Assembly (NCBI GenBank): GCA_902465015.1
Contig: CABQLK010000022.1
Coordinates: 1-32,779, forward strand
Direction: 5' to 3'
From: an uncultured Collinsella sp.
Lineage (GTDB): Bacteria > Actinomycetota > Coriobacteriia > Coriobacteriales > Coriobacteriaceae
DNA length: 32,779 bases
Shown here: positions 7,489-15,409 of the stretch, in pieces
How positions within the stretch are numbered: position 1 is the stretch's first letter
Layout: each line of letters starts with the position of its first letter
Translations under genes and position numbers: made by a program
Notes under the pieces: model-generated
Told to the model about the DNA's origin: nothing
Database searches by the model: none
The model's input: only the letters and a program-made list of their open reading frames with translations

Positions 7489-8280
7489 ATGACCGAACGT
7501 TCCCGGAGCGGTAAGACCGCTTGGGACAAGGAGAAAACCCGCGAGCTGTTTCGTCGCTATAAAGAGACCGGTGACCCGGACGCACGCGAGCAGCTCGTCA
7601 TGTCCCATATGAATCTGGTAAGGTTTCTTGCCAACAAATTTAAGAATCGCGGTGAGCCGCTCGACGACCTCATGCAGGTCGGCTATCTGGGTTTGCTCAA
7701 GGCTATCGACCGCTTTGACCCCGAGCGCGGGCTCGAGTTCACGACGTTTGCAACACCCACTATCCTGGGCGAGATCAAACGCCATTTCCGCGACAAGGGC
7801 TGGAGTGTGCGCGTACCGCGTCGTCTGCAGGAGCTCTCGGCCAAGGTCAACCAAGCTACTGACAAACTCACCAACGAGCTGCAGCGTTCGCCCAAGGTTG
7901 AGGAGATCGCTGAGTATCTAGATGTGACTGTCGATGAGGTCCTCGAGGCTATGGAATCGTCTTCGGCCTATACCTCGGTGCCCATCGAGGCTCCTGGTGC
8001 GTCCGATTCCGACGATGCCCCCTCGATTCTCGACCGTTACGCCGACGACGACAACGAGCTCGACTTTACCGATGACCGCCTAGTGATCGAGGAAGCCATC
8101 CGTGATTTCTCGCCGCGCGAGCGCGAGGTGATCGAGCTGCGCTTTGTGAAGGGCATGACCCAGATCGAGATCGCCAAGAAGCTGGGTATTTCTCAGGTGC
8201 AGGTTTCGCGTCTGCTGCGCCGCACGCTTAAGAAGATTCAGGACAAGATCGACCCTGACGGAGTGATGATTCGTTCATGA
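7489..8280 (+). CDS. SigB/SigF/SigG-type RNA polymerase sigma factor
   Basis: An alternative sigma-70 family factor of 263 aa without region 1.1. Region 2 carries DLMQVGYLGLLKAIDRFDPERGLEFTTFATPTI and the adjacent GEIKRHFRDKGWSVRVPRR (about residues 60-105), diagnostic of the SigB/F/G subfamily. Region 3 (ELQRSPKVEEIAEYL) follows, and region 4 holds the helix-turn-helix MTQIEIAKKLGISQVQVSRLLRR (about residues 222-245). An acidic linker (about residues 170-195) lies between regions 3 and 4. It is placed between an RsbW-like protein and an AI-2E membrane protein with 1-base and ATGA junctions, so it is presumably held by its neighbour and released under stress. A sporulation role is unlikely from context. 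Confidence 0.9.
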   Translation: MTERSRSGKTAWDKEKTRELFRRYKETGDPDAREQLVMSHMNLVRFLANKFKNRGEPLDDLMQVGYLGLLKAIDRFDPERGLEFTTFATPTILGEIKRHFRDKGWSVRVPRRLQELSAKVNQATDKLTNELQRSPKVEEIAEYLDVTVDEVLEAMESSSAYTSVPIEAPGASDSDDAPSILDRYADDDNELDFTDDRLVIEEAIRDFSPREREVIELRFVKGMTQIEIAKKLGISQVQVSRLLRRTLKKIQDKIDPDGVMIRS

Positions 8281-9686
8281 GTGAGCACCCCCAACAAACC
8301 GATCGCGTGCTGCGCGACACCCGCATTCTGACGCTGCGCATTTGGGCTGTTGTCGGCTGCATTGTTATTGCTGCTGTCATCTTTAACCTTATGGGCATCC
8401 TGGCACCGGTTATCGAGTTTCTTGCCGTCGGCTCCATCATTGCTTTTGTGATGTCCCCGATCACCAACTGGCTCGAGCACCATGGCGTGAATCGCGGCAT
8501 CGGTTCGCTTATCGCGCTTATTGTTGTTGTTGCCGTACTCGTCGGTGTCGTTTGCATCTTGTCGCCGATTCTCTTTGGTCAGATCATGGAAGTCCTGAGC
8601 CGCCTGCCCGAGCAGCTTCGTGTTGCGGGTGGCGATCTCAACGAGATGATCTCGCATGCCAAGACGCTCAACAACACGCCGCTCAAGGAGTATTTGGACG
8701 ATAATCTTTCGTCGCTTGTTACCGTTGCATCGAAGTACGTGTCTCAGATCGCTGCCGAGCTTGGCCGCGGTGTGTTCCCGCTCATCACCAATACGGCCTC
8801 GCAGTTGTTCGTGATCTTCCTTGGTCTGGTGCTCGCGTACTGGATGGCCTGTGACTACCCTCGCATGCACCACGAGATTTGCACCATCATCGGTCAGGAG
8901 AAGGAGACCTCGTACCGCTTTATGGTCGCCATCCTTTCTCGCTCTGTCGGCGGCTACATGCGCGGTATGGTCGTGACGTCCATCTGCGGTGGTTTCCTCG
9001 CCTTTATCGGTTTTACGATCATCGGCCATCCGTATGCGGCGCTCATGGCTATCTTTACCGGCATCATGCATTTGGTTCCGGTCGTCGGTCCTTGGGTGAG
9101 CGCAGCAATCGCCACGGTGCTCGGTTTCATGTTCAGCCCCATGTTGGCGTTGTGGACGCTCATCGTGACGATGGTCGCGCAAAACGTCACCGATAACGTG
9201 ATTTCGCCCAAGGTTATGCAGAGCTCGGTGCAGGTGCATCCCATCATGAGCCTCACGGCGCTCGTTATTGGCTCGGCACTCATGGGCCCCATCGGTATGA
9301 TTATTGCCATCCCGCTGTGTGCGGCCCTCAAGGGTATCTTCGTGTACTACTTCGAGAATGAGACCGGCCGCCAGCTTGTGGCCTATGACGGTGCCGTGTT
9401 TAAGGGCACACCGTACCGCGATGCCGATGGCAACCCGGTTGCCGCCTACGACGCGCTCGGCGACGACACCTTCATCTACGAGTCCGAGCTCATCGGCAAC
9501 GAGACTGCGCCCGAGGCCAAGGCCATGCCCAAGCCCGAGCTCGATAATCCCTGGATTAAGCTCTCTGGTCTGCAGCCCGATGCGACGGGTTTCTTCAAAA
9601 ACCCCTTCGCCAAAGACGATGATTCCAACTCGGACGACGATACCAATACCGGCATCGACGGCTCCATGGACGATGATGACAACTAG
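8277..9686 (+). CDS. AI-2E family transporter-like membrane protein
   Basis: A polytopic membrane protein of the AI-2E/PerM (UPF0118) family, whose members export autoinducer-2 or act as transporters of other small solutes. Hydrophobic segments occur near residues 22-45, 47-65, 78-100, 175-200 and in the C-terminal core, with family features GGFLAFIGFTIIGHPYA, PVVGPWVSA and NVISPKVMQSS. About 110 residues after the last membrane segment form an unusual hydrophilic, very acidic tail ending in Asp/Asn runs. Its ATG overlaps the sigma-factor stop (ATGA), so it is in the same operon. Substrate is unknown. Confidence 0.85.
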   Translation: MSEHPQQTDRVLRDTRILTLRIWAVVGCIVIAAVIFNLMGILAPVIEFLAVGSIIAFVMSPITNWLEHHGVNRGIGSLIALIVVVAVLVGVVCILSPILFGQIMEVLSRLPEQLRVAGGDLNEMISHAKTLNNTPLKEYLDDNLSSLVTVASKYVSQIAAELGRGVFPLITNTASQLFVIFLGLVLAYWMACDYPRMHHEICTIIGQEKETSYRFMVAILSRSVGGYMRGMVVTSICGGFLAFIGFTIIGHPYAALMAIFTGIMHLVPVVGPWVSAAIATVLGFMFSPMLALWTLIVTMVAQNVTDNVISPKVMQSSVQVHPIMSLTALVIGSALMGPIGMIIAIPLCAALKGIFVYYFENETGRQLVAYDGAVFKGTPYRDADGNPVAAYDALGDDTFIYESELIGNETAPEAKAMPKPELDNPWIKLSGLQPDATGFFKNPFAKDDDSNSDDDTNTGIDGSMDDDDN

Positions 9687-9736
9687 CGGGGTAATTCGGA
9701 TTAATATTCATACGCGCTAACATGCAATTTCGCTGA

Positions 9737-9766
9737 AGGGCCGGCATTGTGCCGGCCCTCTTTTTT
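9737..9766 (+). terminator. Intrinsic terminator of the stress-sigma operon
   Basis: A perfect 9-bp stem, GGGCCGGCA (9738-9746) with TGCCGGCCC (9750-9758), is extended by one A-T pair, has the loop TTG, and is followed by CTTTTTT. The last T residues belong to the alaS -35 box. Confidence 0.93.
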
Positions 9767-9792
9767 GCACTTGCGCGGCGGGATGGTAATAT
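9765..9792 (+). promoter_or_regulatory. alaS promoter
   Basis: TTGCAC (9765-9770) and TAATAT (9787-9792) are separated by 16 bases. The first two bases of the -35 come from the T-tract of the preceding terminator. The leader to the start codon is about 40 bases, too short for a T-box. Confidence 0.7.
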
Positions 9793-9838
9793 CGTTACGT
9801 TTGAACTGTTTCGATGTGAAACCGAGGAGATTCCCTCT

Positions 9839-12496
9839 ATGAGTGCTGACTACCCGTCTATGACTACGGCCGAGATCCGCTCCAAGTTCCTCAACTTCTT
9901 TGAGGAGCGCGGTCTTAAGCTCTATCCTTCTTCGTCTCTTGTTCCCGACGATCCTTCGCTGCTGCTTGCCAACGCCGGCATGAACCAGTTTAAGGAGTAC
10001 TACCAGGGCAAGAAGACCATGAAGGAGATCGGCGCGATTTCCTGCCAGAAGTGCGTCCGCACCAACGACATCGATTGCATCGGCGAGGACGGCCGTCACC
10101 TGTCCTTCTTCGAGATGCTCGGCGACTTCTCTTTTGGCGGCGTCTCCAAGGAGCAGGCTTGCGCCTGGGCCTTTGAGCTCATCACCAAGGAGTTCAAGCT
10201 GCCGCTTGACCGCCTGTACTTCACCGTCTTTACCGAGGACGACGAGACCCACGACGTGTGGCGCTCTCTGGGCGTTGCCGAGGACCACATCTCCCGTTTG
10301 GGCGAGGACGACAACTTCTGGGCCGCTGGCCCCACCGGCCCCTGCGGTCCGTGCTCCGAGATCTACTTTGATATGGGCGAGGAGGTCGGTTGCGGCAGCC
10401 CCGACTGCAAGCCCGGTTGCGACTGCGACCGCTTCCTGGAGTTCTGGAACCTCGTCTTTACCCAGTACGACCGCCAGGAGGACGGCTCCATGCCGGAGCT
10501 GCCGCACCGCAACCTCGATACGGGCATGGGCCTGGAGCGCATGGCCGCTATCATGCAGCACAAGACCGCCAATTACGACGGCGACTTGATGCAGCATCTC
10601 ATCAAGCTGGGCGAGGAGATCAGCGGCAAGACCTATGACGCCGACGATTACTCTGGCGCCAGCCGCTCCCTGCGTATCATCGCCGACCACTCCCGTGCCG
10701 TCGACTTTATGATCTCGGACGGCATCCTCCCCGGTAACGAGGGTCGCGAGTACGTCCTTCGCCGCCTGCTCCGTCGTGCCGTGTTCCACGGTCGCCTGCT
10801 GGGCATCGAGGGCGCCTTCTTGACTAAGTTCATCGACGAAGTCAACGCTCAGATGGGCGAGGCCTATCCCGAGCTGCTCAAGAACGTCGCGCTCGTCAAG
10901 GGTATTGTCGCCTCCGAGGAGGAGCGCTTCTCCACGACGCTCGACAACGGCCGCGTCTATCTGGACGAGGCCCTGGCAGCGCTTGCCGAGGGTGCTGTGC
11001 TTCCGGGCGATGTTGCCTTTAAGCTGCACGACACCTTTGGTTTCCCCATCGACCTAACCGTCGAGATCGCCGGCACCGCTGGCCACGACGTCGGCATGGA
11101 CGGCTTCACTGCCTGCATGGAGGACCAGAAGGCCCGCGCCCGCGCCAATGCCAAGGGCGACGCCTGGGGCAGCTTCAACGACGTGTGGGTTGAGCTTTCC
11201 GACAAGGTCGCTGCGACCGAGTTCGACGGCTATGACAACGATGTGATCGAGGGCGCCAAGGTTGTCGCCATCGTGCGCAACGGCGAGAGCGTCGAGTCCG
11301 CTGCCGCCGGCGAGGACGTCGAGGTTGTGCTTGACCGCACCCCGTTCTATGCCGAGATGGGTGGTCAGCAGGGCGATGCCGGCAAGCTTTCCGCCGAGGG
11401 CGTTGTTCTGACCGTTGCCGACACCAAGAACCACAACGGCCTGTATGCCCACGTCGCGCACGTTGCCGATGGCACGCTGACCGTCGGTGCCGCTGTTACC
11501 GCCGCGCTCGACGCCGAGCGCCGTGGCTTCCTGCGTCGCAACCACACCGCCACGCACCTGCTCGACGCCGCCCTTAAGCAGGTCCTGGGCGAGCACGTCT
11601 CTCAGGCCGGCTCGCTGGTGACGCCCGAGCACCTGCGCTTTGACTTCACGCACTTCGAGGCTCTGTCCTCCGAGCAGCTCAAGGCTGTCGAGGACCTGGT
11701 CAACCAGCAGATCTTCGCTTCCAAGCCGGTCGTGACCCGCGTCATGGGCATTGACGAGGCTAAGGCTGCCGGCGCTGTCGCCCTGTTTGGCGAGAAGTAT
11801 GGCGACGTCGTCCGCGTTGTCTCCGTGGGCGCTGAGGACCAGCCGTTCTCCCGCGAACTCTGCGGTGGCACACACGCTGCCAACACCGCCGAGATCGGCC
11901 TGTTCAAGATCATTTCCGAGTCCTCCACGGGCTCCAATGTCCGCCGTATCGAGGCCGTGACCTCTAAGGGTGCCCTCGACTATATGGCCGACCGCCTGGC
12001 ACTCGTTGACGCCGCTGCTACTGCGCTCAAGTGCCGCGTCGACGAGGTTCCCGCTCGCGTGGAGAACCTGCAGGCCGAGCTGCGCGAGACGTCCAATAAG
12101 CTCAAGAAGGCTCTGACCGGTGGCTCCTCCGACGCCATCTCCAGCGCCATCGAGGGCGCCGTCGAGCTGAATGGCTACAAGCTCGTTGTTGCTGAGCTTC
12201 AGGGTCTCGAGGCCGCTGACCTGCGCAACGTTTGGGATACCGTGCACCAGAAGGTCGCCGGCCCTGTCGCCTGCGTTGTTGCCAGCGTGACTGAGAAGGG
12301 CACTCCGGCCCTGCTCGCTGCCGGCTCCGATGACGCCGTCAAGGCCGGTTTCCACGCCGGTAACGTGATCAAGCAGATCGCGGGTCTGGTCGACGGTCGC
12401 GGTGGCGGTCGTCCCAACATGGCCCAGGCCGGTGGCAAGAACGCTGCCGGCATCGCCGATGCCCTCGCGGCCGCTAAGACCGCGCTCGGCGCCTAA
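9839..12496 (+). CDS. alaS: Alanine--tRNA ligase
   Basis: Charges tRNA-Ala with alanine and clears mischarged species through its editing domain. The class II core shows GRHLSFFEMLGDFSFG and GPCGPCSEIYFD. The insert with a Cys-rich GCGSPDCKPGCDCD cluster is followed by EFWNLVFTQY and GMGLERM. The editing domain carries the zinc ligands HTATH (residues 569-573) and CGGTH (675-679), and the C-terminal C-Ala domain has the glycine-rich GGGRPNMAQAGGK. The length of 885 aa is standard. ATG 9839 has GAGGAG at 9823-9828. Codon use is strongly biased to C-ending codons compared with neighbours, as expected for high expression. ruvX follows 17 bases downstream with no terminator, so co-transcription is likely. 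Confidence 0.98.
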   Translation: MSADYPSMTTAEIRSKFLNFFEERGLKLYPSSSLVPDDPSLLLANAGMNQFKEYYQGKKTMKEIGAISCQKCVRTNDIDCIGEDGRHLSFFEMLGDFSFGGVSKEQACAWAFELITKEFKLPLDRLYFTVFTEDDETHDVWRSLGVAEDHISRLGEDDNFWAAGPTGPCGPCSEIYFDMGEEVGCGSPDCKPGCDCDRFLEFWNLVFTQYDRQEDGSMPELPHRNLDTGMGLERMAAIMQHKTANYDGDLMQHLIKLGEEISGKTYDADDYSGASRSLRIIADHSRAVDFMISDGILPGNEGREYVLRRLLRRAVFHGRLLGIEGAFLTKFIDEVNAQMGEAYPELLKNVALVKGIVASEEERFSTTLDNGRVYLDEALAALAEGAVLPGDVAFKLHDTFGFPIDLTVEIAGTAGHDVGMDGFTACMEDQKARARANAKGDAWGSFNDVWVELSDKVAATEFDGYDNDVIEGAKVVAIVRNGESVESAAAGEDVEVVLDRTPFYAEMGGQQGDAGKLSAEGVVLTVADTKNHNGLYAHVAHVADGTLTVGAAVTAALDAERRGFLRRNHTATHLLDAALKQVLGEHVSQAGSLVTPEHLRFDFTHFEALSSEQLKAVEDLVNQQIFASKPVVTRVMGIDEAKAAGAVALFGEKYGDVVRVVSVGAEDQPFSRELCGGTHAANTAEIGLFKIISESSTGSNVRRIEAVTSKGALDYMADRLALVDAAATALKCRVDEVPARVENLQAELRETSNKLKKALTGGSSDAISSAIEGAVELNGYKLVVAELQGLEAADLRNVWDTVHQKVAGPVACVVASVTEKGTPALLAAGSDDAVKAGFHAGNVIKQIAGLVDGRGGGRPNMAQAGGKNAAGIADALAAAKTALGA

Positions 12497-12513
12497 GAAT
12501 CTAAGAAGTCGCT

Positions 12514-12942
12514 GTGGTTGCGCTCGCGCTGGACATAGGGGAGACCAGGATTGGCATCGCCGTCTCGAGCCGTGATGGCAAGATGGCGATGCCTGTCAAG
12601 GTGCTTCCGGCTGCCGAGGTCACCGGTATGGCCAAGACGTTCCGCTACCTGGTGGAGGACTATGAGCCCGATATCCTGGTAAGCGGACGTCCCCTGACCA
12701 TGGCCGGTGAGCCCGGCCCTCAGGCCGAGCGCGTTGCCGCTGTGGCGCAAAAGATTGCCGACGAGCTCGATCTTCCGTTGGAGTTTGAGGACGAGCGTCT
12801 GTCCTCGCAAGAGGCCAAGCGTATCCTGCGCGAGCAGGGACTCAACGAAAAGCAGATGAGGGGCAAGATCGACATGATTGCCGCCAGCCTGTTTTTGCAG
12901 ACGTGGCTCGATCGTAAAAACGAGGAGGTTTCGCATGCCTAG
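12514..12942 (+). CDS. ruvX: Pre-16S rRNA nuclease / Holliday-junction resolvase-like protein YqgF
   Basis: An RNase H-fold nuclease that matures the 5' end of 16S rRNA in E. coli. The N-terminal LALDIGETRIGIAVS contains the conserved acidic residue Asp7. SGRPLTMAGEPGPQAERV and the DERLSSQEAKRIL segment follow, both family hallmarks. At 142 aa it has the normal size. The start is GTG at 12514; no strong Shine-Dalgarno is visible, which suggests coupling to alaS just upstream. Its stop overlaps the mltG start by 8 bases. The order alaS-ruvX-mltG is common in Gram-positives. Confidence 0.92.
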   Translation: MVALALDIGETRIGIAVSSRDGKMAMPVKVLPAAEVTGMAKTFRYLVEDYEPDILVSGRPLTMAGEPGPQAERVAAVAQKIADELDLPLEFEDERLSSQEAKRILREQGLNEKQMRGKIDMIAASLFLQTWLDRKNEEVSHA

Positions 12943-14368
12943 TGCTTCCGATCCGCGCCAGCCGAATCGTACACAGCAGCCGGCGTCGCGCCCTGCCCAG
13001 CCTGGCCAGCGTCCGGCACAGCCGACGCAGCGCGCAGCTCAGCCTGCCGCGCGCCCGGCGCAGTCCTTCTCTCGTTCGGCCCAACCTGTTCAACGGACGG
13101 GTCAGCAGCCTTCTGCTCGTTCGGTTCAGCATTCGGCTTCTCACGCGGCTCAGCAGCCCACTGCTCGTACGGCCCAGCCTGCAGGCGGCACCCGCTTTAA
13201 GCAGCAGGCACCTACCCAGCGAACGCAGGCCCCCCAATCGCATTCGCATCACGCTCGCGGTTCGCATGGCGTTGCTCCGGCGACCCGCTCGAGCTACAAC
13301 ACGCATGCTCGTCGCGGTGCTCAAAAGAAAAGTTCCCCGGTGCCTATGATTATCGGTGGCGTCGTCGCCGTGCTTGCGCTTGTCGCGATCGCTTTCTTTG
13401 TCGTACCGGCCGTCAAGGGCTTCTTTGCCGGTGGGGATACCAAGGTCACGGCTGGTCAGCAGGTTACGGTGACCATTCCCGATGGTGCTTCGGGCGATAC
13501 TATCGCCTCGATTCTCTCCGAGAACCATATCGTCGAAAATCCCAAGGATTATTATGCGGCGTTGAAAAAGCTCAACGCCGATATGTCGCTCAAGCCTGGT
13601 GATTATTCGTTCACCACACTCATGGATGCGACCAAGGTTGTTCAGCAGCTCATGGAAGGCCCCAACGCGGGCTCCAGTGCGCTGACTATCCCTGAGGGCC
13701 TGACGGTCGATCAAGTCGCCGACCGTGTGGCCCAGGCCTACGACAGCATCTCTAAGGAAGACTTCCTCAACCAGGCCAAGGCCTCCAACTACGTGGACGA
13801 CTATAGCTTCCTTAAGGGCGCCGCCAACGATTCGCTCGAGGGTTTCTTGTTCCCCAAGACCTATTCGTTGGGTGATTCGCCGACGGCCGATGGCGTGATT
13901 CGCGCTATGCTCGATCAGTTTAAGACCGAGTACAAGTCGCTTGACTTTGCGAGCTGCGAAGCCAAGATCAAGGAACGCTACGGTGTGGAGATGTCCGACT
14001 ACGACATCGTCAACTTGGCCTCTATCGTTGAGCGCGAGGGCCTCAACGCCGACCAGCGCGCGCACGTGGCCTCGGTCTTCTACAACCGTCTTGCCGGCAA
14101 GCTCGATGGTCTGCGCTATCTCAACAGCGATGCGACCATGATGTATGTCACCGGTGGCGAGGTTACCGCCGACGACCTGCAGAGCGATAGTCCCTATAAC
14201 ACCTACAAGCACGAGGGCCTTCCGCCCACGCCCATCTGCTCTCCGTCGCTCGAGGCACTCAAGGCCACGCTTGAGCCGACCGACTCCGATGACCTTTATT
14301 TCTACATTACGCAGGACGAGGAGTACTTCTCGCAAACCTACGAAGAGCATCAACAGTCTTGGAATTAG
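12935..14368 (+). CDS. mltG: Endolytic murein transglycosylase MltG (YceG-like)
   Basis: A membrane-anchored lytic transglycosylase that cuts nascent glycan strands and may act as a terminator of peptidoglycan synthesis. Residues 1-130 form a cytoplasmic low-complexity stretch of Pro, Ala, Gln, Arg and Ser with degenerate RPAQP units. One membrane segment lies at about 136-160. The YceG domain contains the catalytic Glu366 in SIVEREG, then VFYNRL, SDATMMYV and the C-terminal YNTYKHEGLPPTPICSP block. The length of 477 aa exceeds the usual 330-350 because of the N-terminal extension. ATG 12935 has GAGGAGG seven bases upstream. The HAD gene begins one base after its stop. Confidence 0.93.
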   Translation: MPSASDPRQPNRTQQPASRPAQPGQRPAQPTQRAAQPAARPAQSFSRSAQPVQRTGQQPSARSVQHSASHAAQQPTARTAQPAGGTRFKQQAPTQRTQAPQSHSHHARGSHGVAPATRSSYNTHARRGAQKKSSPVPMIIGGVVAVLALVAIAFFVVPAVKGFFAGGDTKVTAGQQVTVTIPDGASGDTIASILSENHIVENPKDYYAALKKLNADMSLKPGDYSFTTLMDATKVVQQLMEGPNAGSSALTIPEGLTVDQVADRVAQAYDSISKEDFLNQAKASNYVDDYSFLKGAANDSLEGFLFPKTYSLGDSPTADGVIRAMLDQFKTEYKSLDFASCEAKIKERYGVEMSDYDIVNLASIVEREGLNADQRAHVASVFYNRLAGKLDGLRYLNSDATMMYVTGGEVTADDLQSDSPYNTYKHEGLPPTPICSPSLEALKATLEPTDSDDLYFYITQDEEYFSQTYEEHQQSWN

Positions 14369-14369
14369 C

Positions 14370-14867
14370 ATGAGGATTTTTAGCCCCAAACGTTACGTTG
14401 CCTCGGTCGATCGCATCGACCTTGATACCCTTTGGGCCGACGGCAAACGCGCCATTCTGCTCGATCGCGATAACACCCTGGTGCCGCGCGACACCGAGCA
14501 GGTTCCCGCCGCGGTTTCCGCTTGGCTCGATACCGCCCGCGCCAAAGGCTTTAAGCTGTGCATGGTGTCCAACAACTGGCATCGCGACCAGGTCATGGCA
14601 TCAGCACGCGAGCTGGGACTCGAGGCCATCAGCCACGCCATGAAGCCGGCGCCGTTTGCCCTCAAGGCGGGTCTTAAGCGCCTCGGCGCCACGGTCGACG
14701 AGGCGGTGCTGATCGGTGATCAGCTCTACACTGACGTGTGGAGCGGTAATTTCGCCGGCGTCGATACCATCCTGGTAAAGCCGCAGGCGACGCAGGACCT
14801 GTGGTATACGCAGATCTTCCGTATCTTTGAGCGCCGGGCCCTGCGCGACCTTCCCTGCGAGGAATAG
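14370..14867 (+). CDS. YqeG-type HAD-superfamily phosphatase (subfamily IIIA)
   Basis: A 165-aa HAD hydrolase. Motif I is AILLDRDNTLVP (DxDNT, the nucleophile pair), motif II is MVSNNW, the motif III Lys is in AMKPAPFALK, and motif IV is VLIGDQLYTDVWSGN. This pattern and size match Bacillus YqeG and the related phosphatidylglycerophosphate phosphatases (GEP4-like). The exact substrate is not shown by sequence. It starts one base after mltG and is followed by aroK eight bases later. In Bacillus yqeG stands by aroE and yqeH, so its location beside aro genes is consistent. Confidence 0.85.
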   Translation: MRIFSPKRYVASVDRIDLDTLWADGKRAILLDRDNTLVPRDTEQVPAAVSAWLDTARAKGFKLCMVSNNWHRDQVMASARELGLEAISHAMKPAPFALKAGLKRLGATVDEAVLIGDQLYTDVWSGNFAGVDTILVKPQATQDLWYTQIFRIFERRALRDLPCEE

Positions 14868-14875
14868 GTCTCGCT

Positions 14876-15409
14876 ATGTCCCAGCACACCAAACACGGCT
14901 GCGACCATATCTTCTTTATCGGCTTTTTGGGCGCGGGCAAGTCGACGCTCGCGCGCAACGTCGGCACCATGTTCAAGCGGCGTTTTATCGATACCGACCG
15001 CCTGGTCGTGCGCCGTTGCGGCAAGTCGGTAACCGAGATTTTTGAGACCGAGGGCGAGGATCGTTTTCGCGAGCTCGAGACCTCGGCGCTCCGTTCGCTC
15101 CAAAGTGAGCGCAGCCTGTTGGTTTCGTGCGGGGGCGGTATCGTCGAGACACCGGTGAATATTGAGCTGATGCACGAAATGGGTACGTGCGTGTACCTCG
15201 AGGGCGACTTCGAGGATTCGATTCGCCAGATTCGTCGGTCCGACACGCGCCCCGATTTCCGCTCGCCTGAGCATGCCGCGCGCCTGTTTGAGCATCGCCG
15301 TCCGCTGTATCGCCAGGCTGCAGATATTACCCTTGATATTCGCAACAAGTCCTTCGAGGACGTTTCCTACCTTTGTGCCGAGATGCTTTTGGAGCGTGGG
15401 CTGCTATGA
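14876..15409 (+). CDS. aroK: Shikimate kinase
   Basis: Phosphorylates shikimate to shikimate-3-phosphate with ATP, the fifth step of the aromatic pathway. The P-loop GFLGAGKST (residues 16-24) is intact. DTD with the shikimate-contacting Asp (FIDTDRLV), the EIFETEGEDRFRELE block with the conserved FR, and the SCGGGIV glycine triplet are all present. The lid region contains RRSDTRPDF, with the expected RP, and later RRPLYRQAAD. The length of 177 aa is normal. Its TGA overlaps the next ATG (ATGA), so it is coupled to the aroB-like gene. Confidence 0.93.
   Translation: MSQHTKHGCDHIFFIGFLGAGKSTLARNVGTMFKRRFIDTDRLVVRRCGKSVTEIFETEGEDRFRELETSALRSLQSERSLLVSCGGGIVETPVNIELMHEMGTCVYLEGDFEDSIRQIRRSDTRPDFRSPEHAARLFEHRRPLYRQAADITLDIRNKSFEDVSYLCAEMLLERGLL

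Noticed and set aside
9787..9838. T-box or other riboswitch in the alaS leader
   Set aside because: The space between the promoter and the start is about 45 bases and holds no stem-loop, far too short for a T-box.
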